Assembly (NCBI GenBank): GCA_963853835.1
Contig: OY970822.1
Location: forward strand, 86,595,135 to 86,659,134
DNA length: 64,000 nt
Source of the DNA: Calendula officinalis
Lineage: Eukaryota > Streptophyta > Magnoliopsida > Asterales > Asteraceae
Reading direction: 5' to 3'
Below are positions 23,691 through 35,345 of this stretch, one piece after another. Positions within the stretch are counted from its first letter, which is position 1, and each line of letters begins with the position of its first letter. Below the pieces are notes generated by a model that was not told where the DNA came from, did no database searches, and saw only the letters and a program-made list of their open reading frames with translations. A program made the translations under genes and the position numbers.

Positions 23691-24224
23691 GTAAAAACAG
23701 AGCTGGTAGGCAGAAAATTGAATAATGAGATTAAAGGTAAAATAACTTGCACAGTTGCAACAATTTCTATAAACAAATGTCCTTTCTATATCATGATCCC
23801 AGGGATAACAAATAAGATCCACCAAAATGCTGATGCACATTGTAAAAATATGTACCAAATACATATAACAATTATCTAACATCTGGCCTGTTAACATAAG
23901 ATAACAAAAGTTTATACATTTACAAACAAAAAAAAATACTTTAAACTTGCAGGAAGAATACCAAAGCTTCCATTGATATTTAACTGAAACCTGACAACAT
24001 TTAATATATTGTATGGTAAATCATAATATTATCATGACAAAACTGAGAGATTACGCTCAGAATGGAGCTTAATTAATACGGCAATTTGGAAAAAGTGATC
24101 AAATGAAGATTTACTGTTTCCAAACACTTACCATAAACAAACTATAAACATTGCAACTTCAACTAAAACCAACATTTTCAAAGATATCTAAACGAAATAA
24201 GCGAAAACAATTCGATAAGGGATT

Positions 24225-24324
24225 CAGACATCCAAGGAAGGAATAAAGCAGCATAAACTCTCAAGCCTGGCGATGGCGAAAGTTCTTAGTCGGCCACTGC
24301 GAATGTCTCTGAGAAACAAGCCTT
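24225..24324. repeat. 100-bp stem-loop segment, copy 1
   Basis: It starts CAGACATCCAAGGAAGG and ends GAATGTCTCTGAGAAACAAG. AGACAT near the start pairs with ATGTCT near the end. On the plus strand, TCTCA/TGAGA closes an inner hairpin (TGGC...GCCA) directly before AACA, which resembles the 3' half of an H/ACA RNA. No full H/ACA structure could be proven. Confidence 0.6.
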
Positions 24325-24430
24325 AATTTAAGCATCATTATCCCTATTAATCAAAAACTAATTTAATAATAAATCAAAAACTAAATTGAAGAAAAAAAAG
24401 TAGTTATTTTTAATGAATCAAATAGTGCCT

Positions 24431-24530
24431 CAGACATCCAAGGAAGGATAAAACAGCATAATCTCTCAAGCCTGGCGAAAGGCGAAAGATCTCAGGCGGC
24501 CACTGCGAATGTCTCTGAGAAACAAGCCTT
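24431..24530. repeat. 100-bp stem-loop segment, copy 2
   Basis: Second copy, about 206 bp from the first and diverged at several positions, mainly in the apical loop (GGCGAAAGGCGAAAGATCTC against GGCGATGGCGAAAGTTCTTA). The pairing segments (CAGACAT/ATGTCT, TCTCA/TGAGA, TGGC/GCCA) are kept. Confidence 0.6.
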
Positions 24531-25076
24531 ATAATTTAACATCATCGGCACCACAATTCGAATTTCACAAATTATGTTTTTACAAAAATAAATGTAATTA
24601 TTAGCTCTCAGACAAAGGCCAAGGTTTTCCACATGAGAGACATAATATATGAATGAATACTAACTGGATTTAGGAAAAAAGTAGAACAGATTCCACTTGT
24701 AATGCATCGTTAAACACAATAAAAGTGAAATCAGAACTTTTGACCTAAATCCAGCTGTTTTCAAACATATCTGTCTCTCTTCGGTGTGGTTAAAGCAAAA
24801 TGAATCATCATTGAGCAAAAACTAATCAGCGGTTATGAAACGAAAAAATCATGAAATTTAATTTGTTGAACCTACGAGAAAACGCAAAAATCCACTGAAT
24901 CAATAGGAACCTGCATGTCCATGAGGCTCTGATCTAACGAATTGATTTTGCAACTTTACGAGTTCCATCTGATATCGAGAAAGCAGATCGATAACCGTTG
25001 TCGCATTCAGTGAATCTTAAAATTACAAAGTTAATTGCAAACTGAAAAAATAACATAGATAACAGATGATGATCGA

Positions 25077-25150
25077 TTGGAAACAGAATGTAGAGCAAAA
25101 TCGATCGATTGGAAACAGAATGTAGAGCAAAATCGATCGATTGAAAACAG
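25077..25150. repeat. 37-bp tandem repeat, two full copies plus part
   Basis: The unit GATTGGAAACAGAATG followed by TAGAGCAAAATCGATC occurs twice in tandem, and a third partial copy starts GATTGAAAACAG. Each carries the palindrome CGATCG, or GATCGATC at the joins. It lies in the probable leader of the minus-strand unit. Confidence 0.85.
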
Positions 25151-25206
25151 TGATGCAATGTTGGTTGATATTGGAGGCAGAGACGAGTGGGTATAAGTAG
25201 GGGGCA

Positions 25207-25262
25207 TTAGGGTTTTGGTAGGGTTCAAATACCAGCCCGTCAAAGCCCAATCAGAACTTGGG
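25207..25262 (-). promoter_or_regulatory. Site II plus telo-box promoter
   Basis: On the minus strand, TGGGCTTT (site II class, TGGGCY) near 25243-25250 is followed after about 30 bp by AAACCCTAA (telo box, 25207-25215), with a second ACCCTAC next to it. In plants this pair drives ribosomal-protein, snoRNA and other growth-linked genes. It points into the unit at 23.7-25.2 kb. Confidence 0.6.
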
Positions 25263-25289
25263 TTTGGGTCCGTTTGGGTCCGTTTGTTT

Positions 25290-25435
25290 CTTTTCACATT
25301 TGAGATTAGAATTAACACCCCACCTAAAAAGATCATTCAGATTAACAATGGTGTCAGCCGGAATACCCCACCATCGACCGATGTCAACAATAATGGTTTT
25401 CGCTAGGGGGCAAGAGCAGAAAAGATGGTCTTCGG
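25290..25435 (-). mobile_element. LINE fragment, zinc-binding RT C-terminus
   Basis: Minus-strand translation gives EDHLFCSCPLAKTI and RWWGIPADTIVNLNDLFRWG, the zf-RVT region of plant L1-type LINEs. It ends exactly where the Ty3/gypsy LTR begins (25436). It is the 3' continuation of the LINE coding region that resumes on the other side of that element (32491 onward). The LINE 3' end lies near 25290; no clear poly-A tail is seen. Confidence 0.75.
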
Positions 25436-27723
25436 TGTAACATACGTGTTTTATTTTGAAAGTTGGAAATTTTTAAGATTGATAATAACTGGTAAATGAT
25501 AAGGTAATAAGTTTTGTTAGATGGAAGTATTGTTAAAAATCTGTGTTTTGGGTAATTGATTAAATGGGATAAGTTAAAATGGAAGAAAAGCTGAAAATTG
25601 CAGCATTCTGGGTAGATAGCGGCGCTATCCATAGATAGCGGCGCTATCTTGGGCAAATTTGGAACAACAACTCGAAATAGCTAAGGGGAAAACGCGAAAA
25701 ATTTAGAGATAGCGGCGCTATCTCTGGAAATAGCGGCGCTATTTAGCGCGGGGTCGAGATAGCGGCGCTATCTTGGGCAGATAGCGGCGCTATCTTGTGC
25801 AGATTAGACATAAAATCAGGATTTTTCCCCATTTCAGCCAAACTAACCTCTAGAACTTTCTCTTCTCGGTGTTGGGCGATTTTGGACGATATTTGGTGCT
25901 TTTGGGTAGATTATAGCAAGAAATCAAAGGATTTTCATCTATTGTATTGATAATTAAGGTAAATCATCATCCCTATCACCATGCATATGTATAAATTGAT
26001 GTATTGAGTTAGTAGGTCATGAACCCTAGTTAGGATTTGAGTTATGGAACTGAAATTGATGATTGTAGACTATGTATAACTGATATTGAAATAGGAAATT
26101 GGAAGTTAGCATGTGATTATGCACTAGATGTATAGTTAGAAGTTTAGGGTTTTGGGGTTAATCACCAAATTTGGGAAATTGGTGATTAAGGGTCATATTA
26201 GTAGTGATTTTGAGCTTGTATATTGAATGAGATAAGTATAATTGTGATAGGTAAACAATTGGGAAATTGTGGTGATTGTATCGATCGGTGACAATGGAAT
26301 ATGACTAAAGGAAGTATTCGACTCGTGTTGGCAATTGCTTAATCCCAGGTGAGTTCATCTATGTACAACTGTATACTAGTAGTTATATATTTAAATGCTA
26401 CGTGTTTAATTGTTATTTGGTTTATTATTATCACATATGCGATGCCTAGAACATTGAATTGGTAATTCTAGTGATTTGACCGTAATATGATTAAATGAAG
26501 TTTGACTCAGTAATAGACTTTTGCTATGTGTATTGACTTGTAAGATTATAGTGATTATTTATAGTATGCCTTGTGTATAATCTTTTGATAGATGTCTTAA
26601 TTGATGGAATATCCTTGAAGTGTCTCACTTGATATCGATTCATGTCGTATAAATTCCTTGTGTTACGTCTCGGTTGGATTGCTCTAGTATGAGATGCATT
26701 TTTATTGATTCGGGTTGTGATAATCCTATTGTTCCGGTCTCGTGGAGTCATCGTTGTTATTGTTTCGTTTGATATCGGATATGAGTTACCCGTACGAACT
26801 CCTTGAGAGATAATTTCGTTTCGTGAGGACCCACGGCGGCTTGAGTATTACTTTGTGTAATATGTTGAGCGGTGGACGCGTGAGTACCTGGCGGAGGAGT
26901 GGTATGGACCGTGGTGGTGAAGCTGGATCATGGACTCGGTTAGGGGTGCCTTGATCACCTTCATCGGCCTCATTCCCTAATGGCCTAAGGGGGAATGACG
27001 CACTTTGATTCGTTTGGATGGTATTGAGATCTCATTGATTCATGATGCGGTATTGTCTATCGGTTCCGGTGGTTAAGTGATGATTCTCGTGGAGTGTTGA
27101 TTCGGTGATTGGTTCCTAATTGTGTTTATTATCTTGCAAACTCTTGTTGATTCTTGCGATATAGTTGTATTCTCAATGTCAGTCATTCAGTGATTCTTGT
27201 TGATCCCGGATAAGTGTTGATACTCGGCTATGACGGATTCTCGGTAAATCTCATGTTAAGATGTAAAGCTTCTCGGTCAGTTATGCATTGAAGTGTACTT
27301 GCTATAATATGAATTACTTAAATAGATTTATACCATTTTATATGTTATTATTTCTTTGTTTTGTATATAATGCTAGTATTATTTTGTACTTTATGAACTC
27401 ACTAAGCTCGTTGTAGCTTACCCGTTTAGTGGACTAACTTTTTACAGGAAAAGATAAGAGTAAGCATATAAGATCTTGAAGTTGATCGGAGGCTTAGAGG
27501 TTATACTTCGGGCATATATTTAGCTATGTGGGAGTTGGGTAGTTTTGTATTCCAATTATGTAGTTAGTTGGTTTGTATCCATAGTCTTTGTTGGTAGTGA
27601 GATCTTGGCCCGTTTGTTGTATTTTGTATAGTTGTTATCTGTTTAGAATGGTTAATTGTAATTAGATAGTTATTAGAAAGTTGTTCGTTTTGATTGGTGG
27701 GATTTCTTGGCCCGGTCGTTACA
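25436..27723 (+). repeat. 5' LTR of gypsy element 1
   Basis: It starts TGTAACATACG and ends GGTCGTTACA; 2288 bp. It contains a six-copy palindrome cluster (25615-25794) and later inverted-repeat hairpins (about 26830-27000). Confidence 0.92.
25615..25794. repeat. Six copies of GATAGCGGCGCTATC in the LTR
   Basis: The 15-mer has perfect 7-bp arms around one central base. Copies start at 25615, 25634, 25708, 25730 (arms AATAGCG/CGCTATT), 25758 and 25780. The altered copy at 25730 changed both arms together and so remains palindromic. Confidence 0.92.
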
Positions 27724-27726
27724 ATA

Positions 27727-27738
27727 TGGTATCAGAGC
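27727..27738 (+). promoter_or_regulatory. Primer-binding site (initiator Met tRNA)
   Basis: TGGTATCAGAGC, three bases after the 5' LTR; the usual PBS of plant LTR retrotransposons. Confidence 0.93.
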
Positions 27739-28189
27739 ATTAGTTTGAGTGAACTAGGTATCATTGCGGTGCTTAGACTCAAACTTAGGTGTTGATGGTG
27801 GAAGTGTATGGATTATGGGTTTAGGATGGATACAAACCATAGGTTTAAGTCTAGAAAATGGGTAAAGGGTTATCAATAGGAAATGGTATGATTAATGATA
27901 TAATTGTGTGGACCTAAATTTCGGTAAATCATGGATCAAAGATGTGGTAAATGTGATCATGGGGTTTCTGAATGAGGGGAAAATTTCATGCTTATCTTGA
28001 GGCATGAAACAACTTTGTTAAATAAAAGAGGAACAAGTGTTTGTTGTGAAGAGAGATTGATGAGTAGAATTGTTAATACGGTTCGTTCTATGTTTGAATA
28101 ACTTAAAAAAAAAAAAGGAGAGAAAAGTAAGTCGAAGGCTAATGTGGTGATTGAATCTTTAAGTAAGAAATTTGGGGCAATATCCTTTA

Positions 28190-29275
28190 AAACCTTTCGT
28201 AGCAGTGAAGCTATCGAATTTGCGGGTGTGCCTGATCCTGTAGAGGCGTTGTTGAGTATTGAAAACACAGACAAGGTATTCTATGTATCACATGTCTACG
28301 GGGAAGATCAAAATGTTATGTGACCGCTAGGCTTTCAGGAAAGGCGTTGATCTGATGAATAGTTTGTATAAAATATTAAGCGAGGAAGAAGAGGATCATA
28401 TGATTTGATAATCGTTTATAGTTCGTTTTCTTGATTAATATAGTTCTAGTGAGATGAGAACAAGGATTGAGAAAGAATTCTTGGAAATTAGATTAGGAAC
28501 AATGTTGTTAGACGAATATTAAACGGTGTTTAATCCGGAGGCACAATTTGCCACAAAATTCATCCCAAAATGGAGTAAAGAAAGTGTAAGTGCTTGTGGA
28601 AGGTTTAGATATGAAAATTAAGATTGTGCTAGCAAATATGATATTCCTTTGTCGTGAAAGTTGTTGAATGTGTTCGGAAGGGTGAGTATGATTTAAACCC
28701 AAGTAGAGTGTTGATTCCTGAACCAAAACGTTTTAAAATGAAACAATTCAATTTTCCCCCGCAGTTCAGTGTCAGTTCTTTTCGAAACAGGTATAAGTGA
28801 GGTCTATGTGAAATAATATATTATGTGTATAACTTTGATAATTTTGTAGTCGGGTGCAACCTGTAAACGTCGACACTGTAGTAGAAATTATAATGGACGA
28901 TGTGAGAATTATCAAGAACCTTGAAGTGTTAGGGTTGTGGTGAAAACGGACATAAAAGGTTTAGCTGTCCGTACAAGGATGCAATTATTAGTCTTACGGA
29001 AAGTTGGGATACCGAAAGTGTCAATACTCTACTCTTTCTAACAAGTCGCCGAAAATGAAACTTTGGTTCATCAGTATTTTGTGATGGGTACTCTAAGCGA
29101 AAGGAGGAGGTTCCTAAGGCAAGAGGTTGTGTGTTCAAATACCTCTGAGGAAGCTTACGAGGATGCTAACGTCAAAATTGGTACATTTCTTGTTAATACT
29201 CTAATCGTTTGTAGATTGTTTGATTATGAAGAATCTGATTTATTGTGTGTTACTAGATTCGTTTGATCTTTAATA
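28190..29275 (+). pseudogene. Degenerate gag and protease remnant
   Basis: Frames broken by many stops show a gag capsid start (EFAGVPDPVEALLSIE, near 28217), a CCHC-like cluster (about 28855-28975, with CGENGHKRFSC) and a protease N-terminus (GTFLVNTLIVCRLFDYEES, about 29180-29240) in which the DSGA active-site motif is lost. No RT, RNase H or integrase follows before the 3' LTR. Confidence 0.75.
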
Positions 29276-31016
29276 TGGTTTTCTTATCCGATAATGAATC
29301 TGTTATATATATATGTTGATGTTGTGAAAAGTGAAACTTTAATGGTCACAAAGGATATGAGGATTTAAGTATTGGAAATTAATGACCACAAATTCTATAT
29401 TGATCTAGGGTTCATAGAATTTGTCAAGTTTAAACATTATTATTGGATCGGATTAGGAAATGAAGTATATAGACAACCTTATGTGTTTTAGAAAAGATGG
29501 ACCGAAATTTGGTTGAAAAGGAATAACCCGAGTAAGTGTAGGGTAATTGGTTCTTGTAAGTGGTAATTCTTTTCCTATAAATGCATTAGTGATGTAGAAT
29601 GGGTATTGTATGCGGAGATGATATTGATATCCTCGACGAGTTAGATAGGCTATGAGCAAAACTTGAAACTCGAGAATAATAAAACTAGAAGAATACTGAA
29701 GTATGGAACTTGGATGAGCTAGGAACTATGGTAAGGTTAATCATAATATGAGTTTGGACTTTGATCATGTTAGTAGATGTTGACTAAATTGGAACTTAAT
29801 TAGTATGAACTGAATATAATGTGGTTATTGAGGTGGTTATGATGCAATTAGTTTAACATAAATCTCAGTATCATGCATTTGGATTCAATTGCGGAATAAT
29901 TAGTTAAAAAAAATAGAACTTGAATCAATATAAAGTATTGGTTATGTATATAGAACAAGTAATTGGTTATGGTACGAAGTTTTGACCATGTATATGAGAT
30001 CCAACTTTGACTTTGGGAATAGTATGAATTGAGAATTTGTTAAATGACATATAATTTGATCTGGTCTGAGGAATAGTTTGGGAACAAAGTTGTTGATAGT
30101 GGGGAAGTGTGTAGTAATCGGTTATGGATAATTTATCAATGTTCAAAAGATTGAAATGAGTTTAATGCAGGGTAAGAGTCTGAAGATAAGGATCATGTGA
30201 TGAAATTTAGTTAAAGGAATGCCGACTAATCTCATGTAATGAATGAAAAGTATGGATACCGGTGGCGTAATTGGAATTAGTCCTAGGGAATTGTCATGGG
30301 AGATCGATTTATACCTAGAAAAGAATGGAAGGAAAGTTTGAATACACTCGATGAAATGGCTCCTTTGACTGATATTGACTGAAGTCAAAGTCAATATGAT
30401 TAAGAATATGAAGAAATTGAAAAAGGTATGTAATTAATGAATACCATATTTGTTAAGTTATTTGTTAAATTTTTTTAATGATAATATTAGGAATTTGGCC
30501 TGTTTTAGAACGGTTAAACATGAATCTGTCATTATATGCGTATTGGTATGGCTAGAATGTAACTCGTTACATACTAAATTTTGAAATAGTATGGTTTTGA
30601 CCCGTTTGAGTAATAATTTGGTTAAATGTGAATTGGTCAAAGAATGTAGTCTTGGTTTTGCATATAAAATAAGTGTCTGATTTTGACCATTGTATGAATT
30701 AAAGAATTGCAATTCATATGAATTTTTGGCTTGTTTGAGTGATCGAGTAATATGGAAGGTATTTGTTGATTGAAGGTATTTCATATGTTTATTGTTAATA
30801 ATGTAGATATATTTGGCAAAACGGTTCTTTTGACATAAGTCAAAGTTGTTAAGAAATTGGAATATGTAGCCAGTATTAGTCAAATGGAAAAACTAAAGAA
30901 TGAAATGTTCATAGATGGAATGGTGATTGAGGAAAGAAAGGATGATAAAATCAAGGATGCTATTTCGTTCAAGTCAACCTAATTTCGGGACGAAATTCTT
31001 AAAAGGAGGAGGTAAT
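29276..31016 (+). other. Non-coding 3' internal region of gypsy element 1
   Basis: 1.7 kb without coding signal, rich in TTTGAC/GTCAAA motifs. It ends in a polypurine tract (AAAAGGAGGAGG, about 31000-31012) just before the 3' LTR. Confidence 0.7.
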
Positions 31017-32490
31017 TGTAACATACGTGTTTTATTTTGAGAGTTGGAAATTTTTAAGATTGATAATAACTGGTAAATGATAAGGTAATAAGTTTTGTTA
31101 GATGGAAGTATTGTTAAAAATCTGTGTTTTGGGTAATTGATTAAATGGGATGAGTTAAAATGGAAGAAAAGCTGAAAATTGCAGCATTCTGGGTAGATAG
31201 CGGCGCTATCCATAGATAGCGGCGCTATCTTGGGCAAATTTGGAACAGCAACTCGAAATAGCTAAGGGGAAAACGCGAAAAATTTAGAGATAGCGGCGCT
31301 ATCTCTGGAAATAGCGGCGCTATTTAGCGCGTGGTCGAGATAGCGGCGCTATCTTGGGCAGATAGCGGCGCTATCTTGTGCAGATTAGACATAAAATCGG
31401 GATTTTCCCCCATTTCAGCCAAACTAACCTCTAGAACTTTCTCTTCTCGGTGTTGGGCGATTTTGGACGATATTTGGTGCTTTTGGGCAGATTATAGCAA
31501 GAAATCAAAGGATTTTCATCTATTGTATTGATAATTAAGGTAAATCATCATCCCTATCACCATGCATATGTATAAATTGATGTATTGAGTTAGTAGGTCA
31601 TGAACCCTAGTTAGGATTTGAGTTATGGAACTGAAATTGATGATTGTAGACTATGTATAACTGATATTGAACTAGGAAATTGGAAGTTAGCATGTGATTA
31701 TGCACTAGATGTATAGTTAGAAGTTTAGGGTTTTGGGGTTAATCACCAAATTTGGGAAATTGGTGATTAAGGGTCATATTAGTAGTGATTTTGAGCTTGT
31801 ATATTGAATGAGATAAGTATAATTGTGATAGGTAAACAATTGGGAAATTGTGGTGATTGTATCGATCGGTGACAATGGAATTTGACTAAAGGAAGTATTC
31901 GACTCGTGTTGGCAATTGCTTAATCCCAGGTGAGTTCATCTATGTACAACTGTATACTAGTAGTTATATATTTAAATGCTACGTGTTTAATTGTTATTTG
32001 GTTTATTATTATCACATATGCGATGCCTAGAACATTGAATTGGTAATTCTAGTGATTTGACTGTAATATGATTAAATGAAGTTTGACTCAGTAATAGACT
32101 TTTGCTATGTGTATTGACTTGTAAGATTATAGTGATTATTTATAGTATGCCTTGTGTATAATCTTTTGATAGATGTCTTAATTGATGGAATATCCTTGAA
32201 GTGTCTCACTTGATATCGATTCATGTCGTATAAATTCCTTGTGTTACGTCTCGGTTGGATTGCTCTAGTATGAGATGCATTTTTATTGATTCGGGTTGTG
32301 ATAATCCTATTGTTCCGGTCTCGTGGAGTCATCGTTGTTATTGTTTCGTTTGATATCGAATATGAGTTACCCGTACGAACTCCTTGAGAGATAATTTCGT
32401 TTCGTGAGGACCCACGGCGGCTTGAGTATTACTTTGTGTAATATGTTGAGCGGTGGACGCGGGAGTACCTGGCGGAGGAGTGGTATGGAC
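31017..32490 (+). repeat. 3' LTR of gypsy element 1, truncated
   Basis: It starts TGTAACATACG and is nearly identical to the 5' LTR for 1474 bp, including the palindrome cluster (31196-31375). It stops at GGTATGGAC, where the minus-strand LINE coding sequence begins. Confidence 0.92.
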
Positions 32491-33658
32491 AAAAACAAGA
32501 TAAGAGGGTAATACCACGGGAGCTAAGTTTTATTTTGGTAGGTAGTCTCCTTAACGCAATTCGCCAATCATTAATACAAATTTTAACCAGGATACATTTG
32601 GGCCAAGCGAACCCGTCAACATTAGCTTTCTTAATGTAAGAATCATCAAAAACAACTCTAAGGGATTTAACCGAGAAATTACCATCCTTCTCGAGAGCCC
32701 ATTTAATTCTAGAATTCTCCACTTGAAACCAAGAATCCAATGGCATGTTAACTTTGTGATAAATTTTATGAACTTTTAGAATATTTCTCCATAAACCGGG
32801 AATTTTACCACAAGAATTTACGCCAATAATGCCACCATCAGGCCCATGAATACTCGAAATAACCTTCTTCCACAAGGAGTCGGCTTCCGTCTTAAACCTC
32901 CAAATCCACTTCTTGAGAAGAGCAAGGTTAAGACTTTTGAGGCTACCAATTCCCAAACCACCATGCTCAATCTTATTAAGGGCAAGATCCCAAGCAACCC
33001 ATGAGATCATCCTTTCACCATCTTTTGCACCCCAAAAAAACCAAGCCCTCAAACTCTCGAGTTTTTTAAAGATTTTATCCGGGGCTTTATATAAAGATAA
33101 GAAGTAAATACCAAGAGAACCGAGAACCAACTTGATGAGAGTCAACCGGCCACCATTAGATAGCATTTTGGCTTTCCAATTAGAAAGTTTAGACATGAAT
33201 TTACTAATAATTGGAGCATAAGGTTCACCTTTATTCATAGGTGTGCCAATGGGGAGGCCCAAATAAGTGAAGGGGAGATGTGAAATGTAACACCCGTATT
33301 TTTAAAACATCGTTTAAATCATTTAAAATACGTTTTTCCCAATAATTGACATATTGTCCAAAATACAGTTTAACAAAAACTTTAAAACCTTTATCAGAGT
33401 TTACAAAAATACGGTGTCACCAAGTATATAAAAACCATAGGCAAACGGGATCTACCTATGAGCTCCCGAGCTAAACATCTCTAAGCCACTTCTAGTGCAA
33501 CCTTCTATCACTTCAATCTTGTACCTGAGTACATAGCCACAAAACAAACGTAGTACGTGAGACAAAATAGTCTCGTGAGATACATGGGTTTTAGACCCCA
33601 ATAATAATACTCATATCATAAATATATAAACATATATAAAACTATCTCACTACCATCT

Positions 33659-34005
33659 AGTCACCTTAACGTGACTCTATCATCCTTGCTTTCCTAGCAA
33701 TCATATCTAGTTATCGGGTTGCCCCCGAACTAACTAGAACCACATTAACTTATTAACCGGGGATCCCCCGCATTAATAAGCTTCAACCATTTCTAATACA
33801 TAAACATATACTTACTAGAAACATACCGGGGATCCCCCGCATTGCTCAAGATAATGGCAAGAGGGAATCGCCCAATCTACCGATACCTGCCTTACTCGCC
33901 GGAATACGTCCAGTTAGCAAGACTACTAACGTGGATGAGTCGATGGGATCCACCCAACTGCCCCTCACTCCACACCTCATGACCGGGAATCCCCCGCGTC
34001 ATCAC
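33659..34005. repeat. Hairpin chain in the solo LTR
   Basis: Successive inverted repeats: AGTCAC/GTGACT (33659-33676), CTAGTTA-CGG/CCG-TAACTAG (33707-33737), CTTATTAA-GGGG/CCCC-TTAATAAG (33749-33780) and ATGAC-GGG/CCC-GTCAT (33979-34002). The middle CGGGGATCCCCCG recurs while the outer arms differ and still pair. Confidence 0.8.
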
Positions 34006-35204
34006 ATCATCTCATTCTTATCATAACTCATCAGTTATTCCAATCAAAGCCTTCGGCTATCACGTAATCATCAAACAAGTTAGTTATCTAATAATAACTA
34101 TATATAACTAGTTCAACATAGTGTGAACGTACTTGTATGGTCCCACGGAACCGGTCATAAGCAACCCACATTTACTTCCACCTCTATGACCCTAGGAGGG
34201 CCGTACTTACTTATTTCATAAGATACATTTCTTACATATCGATATCATAATACTTTTATCTTTCCATTGACAATAATACATAATTATTACTAGTCACATC
34301 ATAAGCATTTAATATATATATTCGTTCTTTACTTTTATTAGTAAGTCTTTCCAATAGATACTCATTACTACAAAATCATTTCCAATTGCTTTTCTAATAC
34401 ATATTTATTAATAAATACTCAATATGCATTCTTTTACTCATTATCTTTATTATTATGGTACATTAATAAAGATTCCGTTATTACTTAGTTTATCATACTA
34501 CTTCCAATGTCATCAATCATACTAGACGTATTCTAGTATCACAATATACCTATTTTCTTATCTTTTCAGTCACTATCTTTATCAAAACATTTATTAATAA
34601 AGACCTATGAAATATCATATGTATTTTCAAAATCATTTGTTATGTACTCAGTTTTAAAAGTCTCATGTACTCACCTTAGCGATAGCTAAATCCACATCGT
34701 GTTTATCAACACAATTCCTTGCTTCCCGCCCTGGAATATCTCCAACTTTTAGGTCTTCGCAACCTATCAACATAATCATCACATCTCTAGTTATCATCCA
34801 TAACTAGACATCAATTAACATTAACATAACCAACCCCAACCACCAAGTTCATAAACTTGGCGGAGATCCATTACCCTAGTTCATGGTTACTAACTCTATA
34901 TCATAAATCCGATAAAATACATGGTTCACACACTTCCTATGTGTGTTTTACGCTCACCATCAACATATCTAGCCAAGACTTTTGACAAGTTACCATTATC
35001 ACCACTTTCCCCCAAATCAAGTTCATAACTAGTTAGGAGATGAAATTTACCTTAGATCTTAGTTTAGATGCATAAATCTTCAAAGGTGGTGAAGATCTTA
35101 GCTCAAGAACACCAAAATCGCCCCCTAAGAGCTCTCAAGTCGGCTGCCCTTCAACAATGGTGGAAATGAGTAAAAACCCTAGCTTTCCCGTTTTAATACT
35201 GGCC

Positions 35205-35345
35205 TATCAGAGTTCGCGCCGCGAACTTCCCCGATCGTGAACTCTTTGCGTCGTGATCCTGGTCGTGAACTCCGATCATCAAAACCCAAGATTCTGTGCC
35301 CGATGTTCATGAACGCGAACTATAGTTCGCGTCGTGAACTCCCTA
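35205..35345. repeat. Palindrome cluster in the solo LTR
   Basis: Repeated AGTTCGCG/CGCGAACT, GATCGTGAACTC and AACTATAGTT units, about 140-280 bp from the LTR start in its own orientation. This is the same relative position as in the other two gypsy families. Confidence 0.8.

Larger units (their letters stand above)
23691..25230 (-). ncRNA. Possible minus-strand non-coding transcription unit
   Basis: Downstream of a site II/telo-box promoter (25207-25262) the minus strand has no long coding frame. It holds tandemly repeated leader sequence (25077-25150) and two 100-bp stem-loop segments (24225-24324, 24431-24530). Plant snoRNA and ribosomal-protein genes are known to use this promoter pair. 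A small spliced protein gene is an alternative: one minus-strand ATG starts MELVKLQNQF and meets a possible GT donor (CATGCAG|GTTCC), but I could not assemble a credible product. Extent and class are inference. Confidence 0.35.
25436..32490 (+). mobile_element. Ty3/gypsy element 1, decayed and 3' truncated
   Basis: LTR retrotransposon with a 5' LTR (25436-27723), PBS, degenerate gag-protease remnants and a truncated 3' LTR (31017-32490). It interrupts a LINE. The internal region is only 3.3 kb and shows no reverse transcriptase or integrase. The 3' LTR stops 0.8 kb short and joins LINE sequence directly, so a deletion removed the LTR end, the right target duplication and a little of the LINE. 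The two LTRs differ at only a handful of sites over about 1.5 kb by eye, so the insertion is not very old, yet the coding part is heavily decayed. Confidence 0.9.

Noticed and set aside
24934..25336. Minus-strand frames of 74-101 residues
   Set aside because: They cross the tandem leader repeat, the promoter and the LINE fragment; no protein family is recognised and they have no common start.
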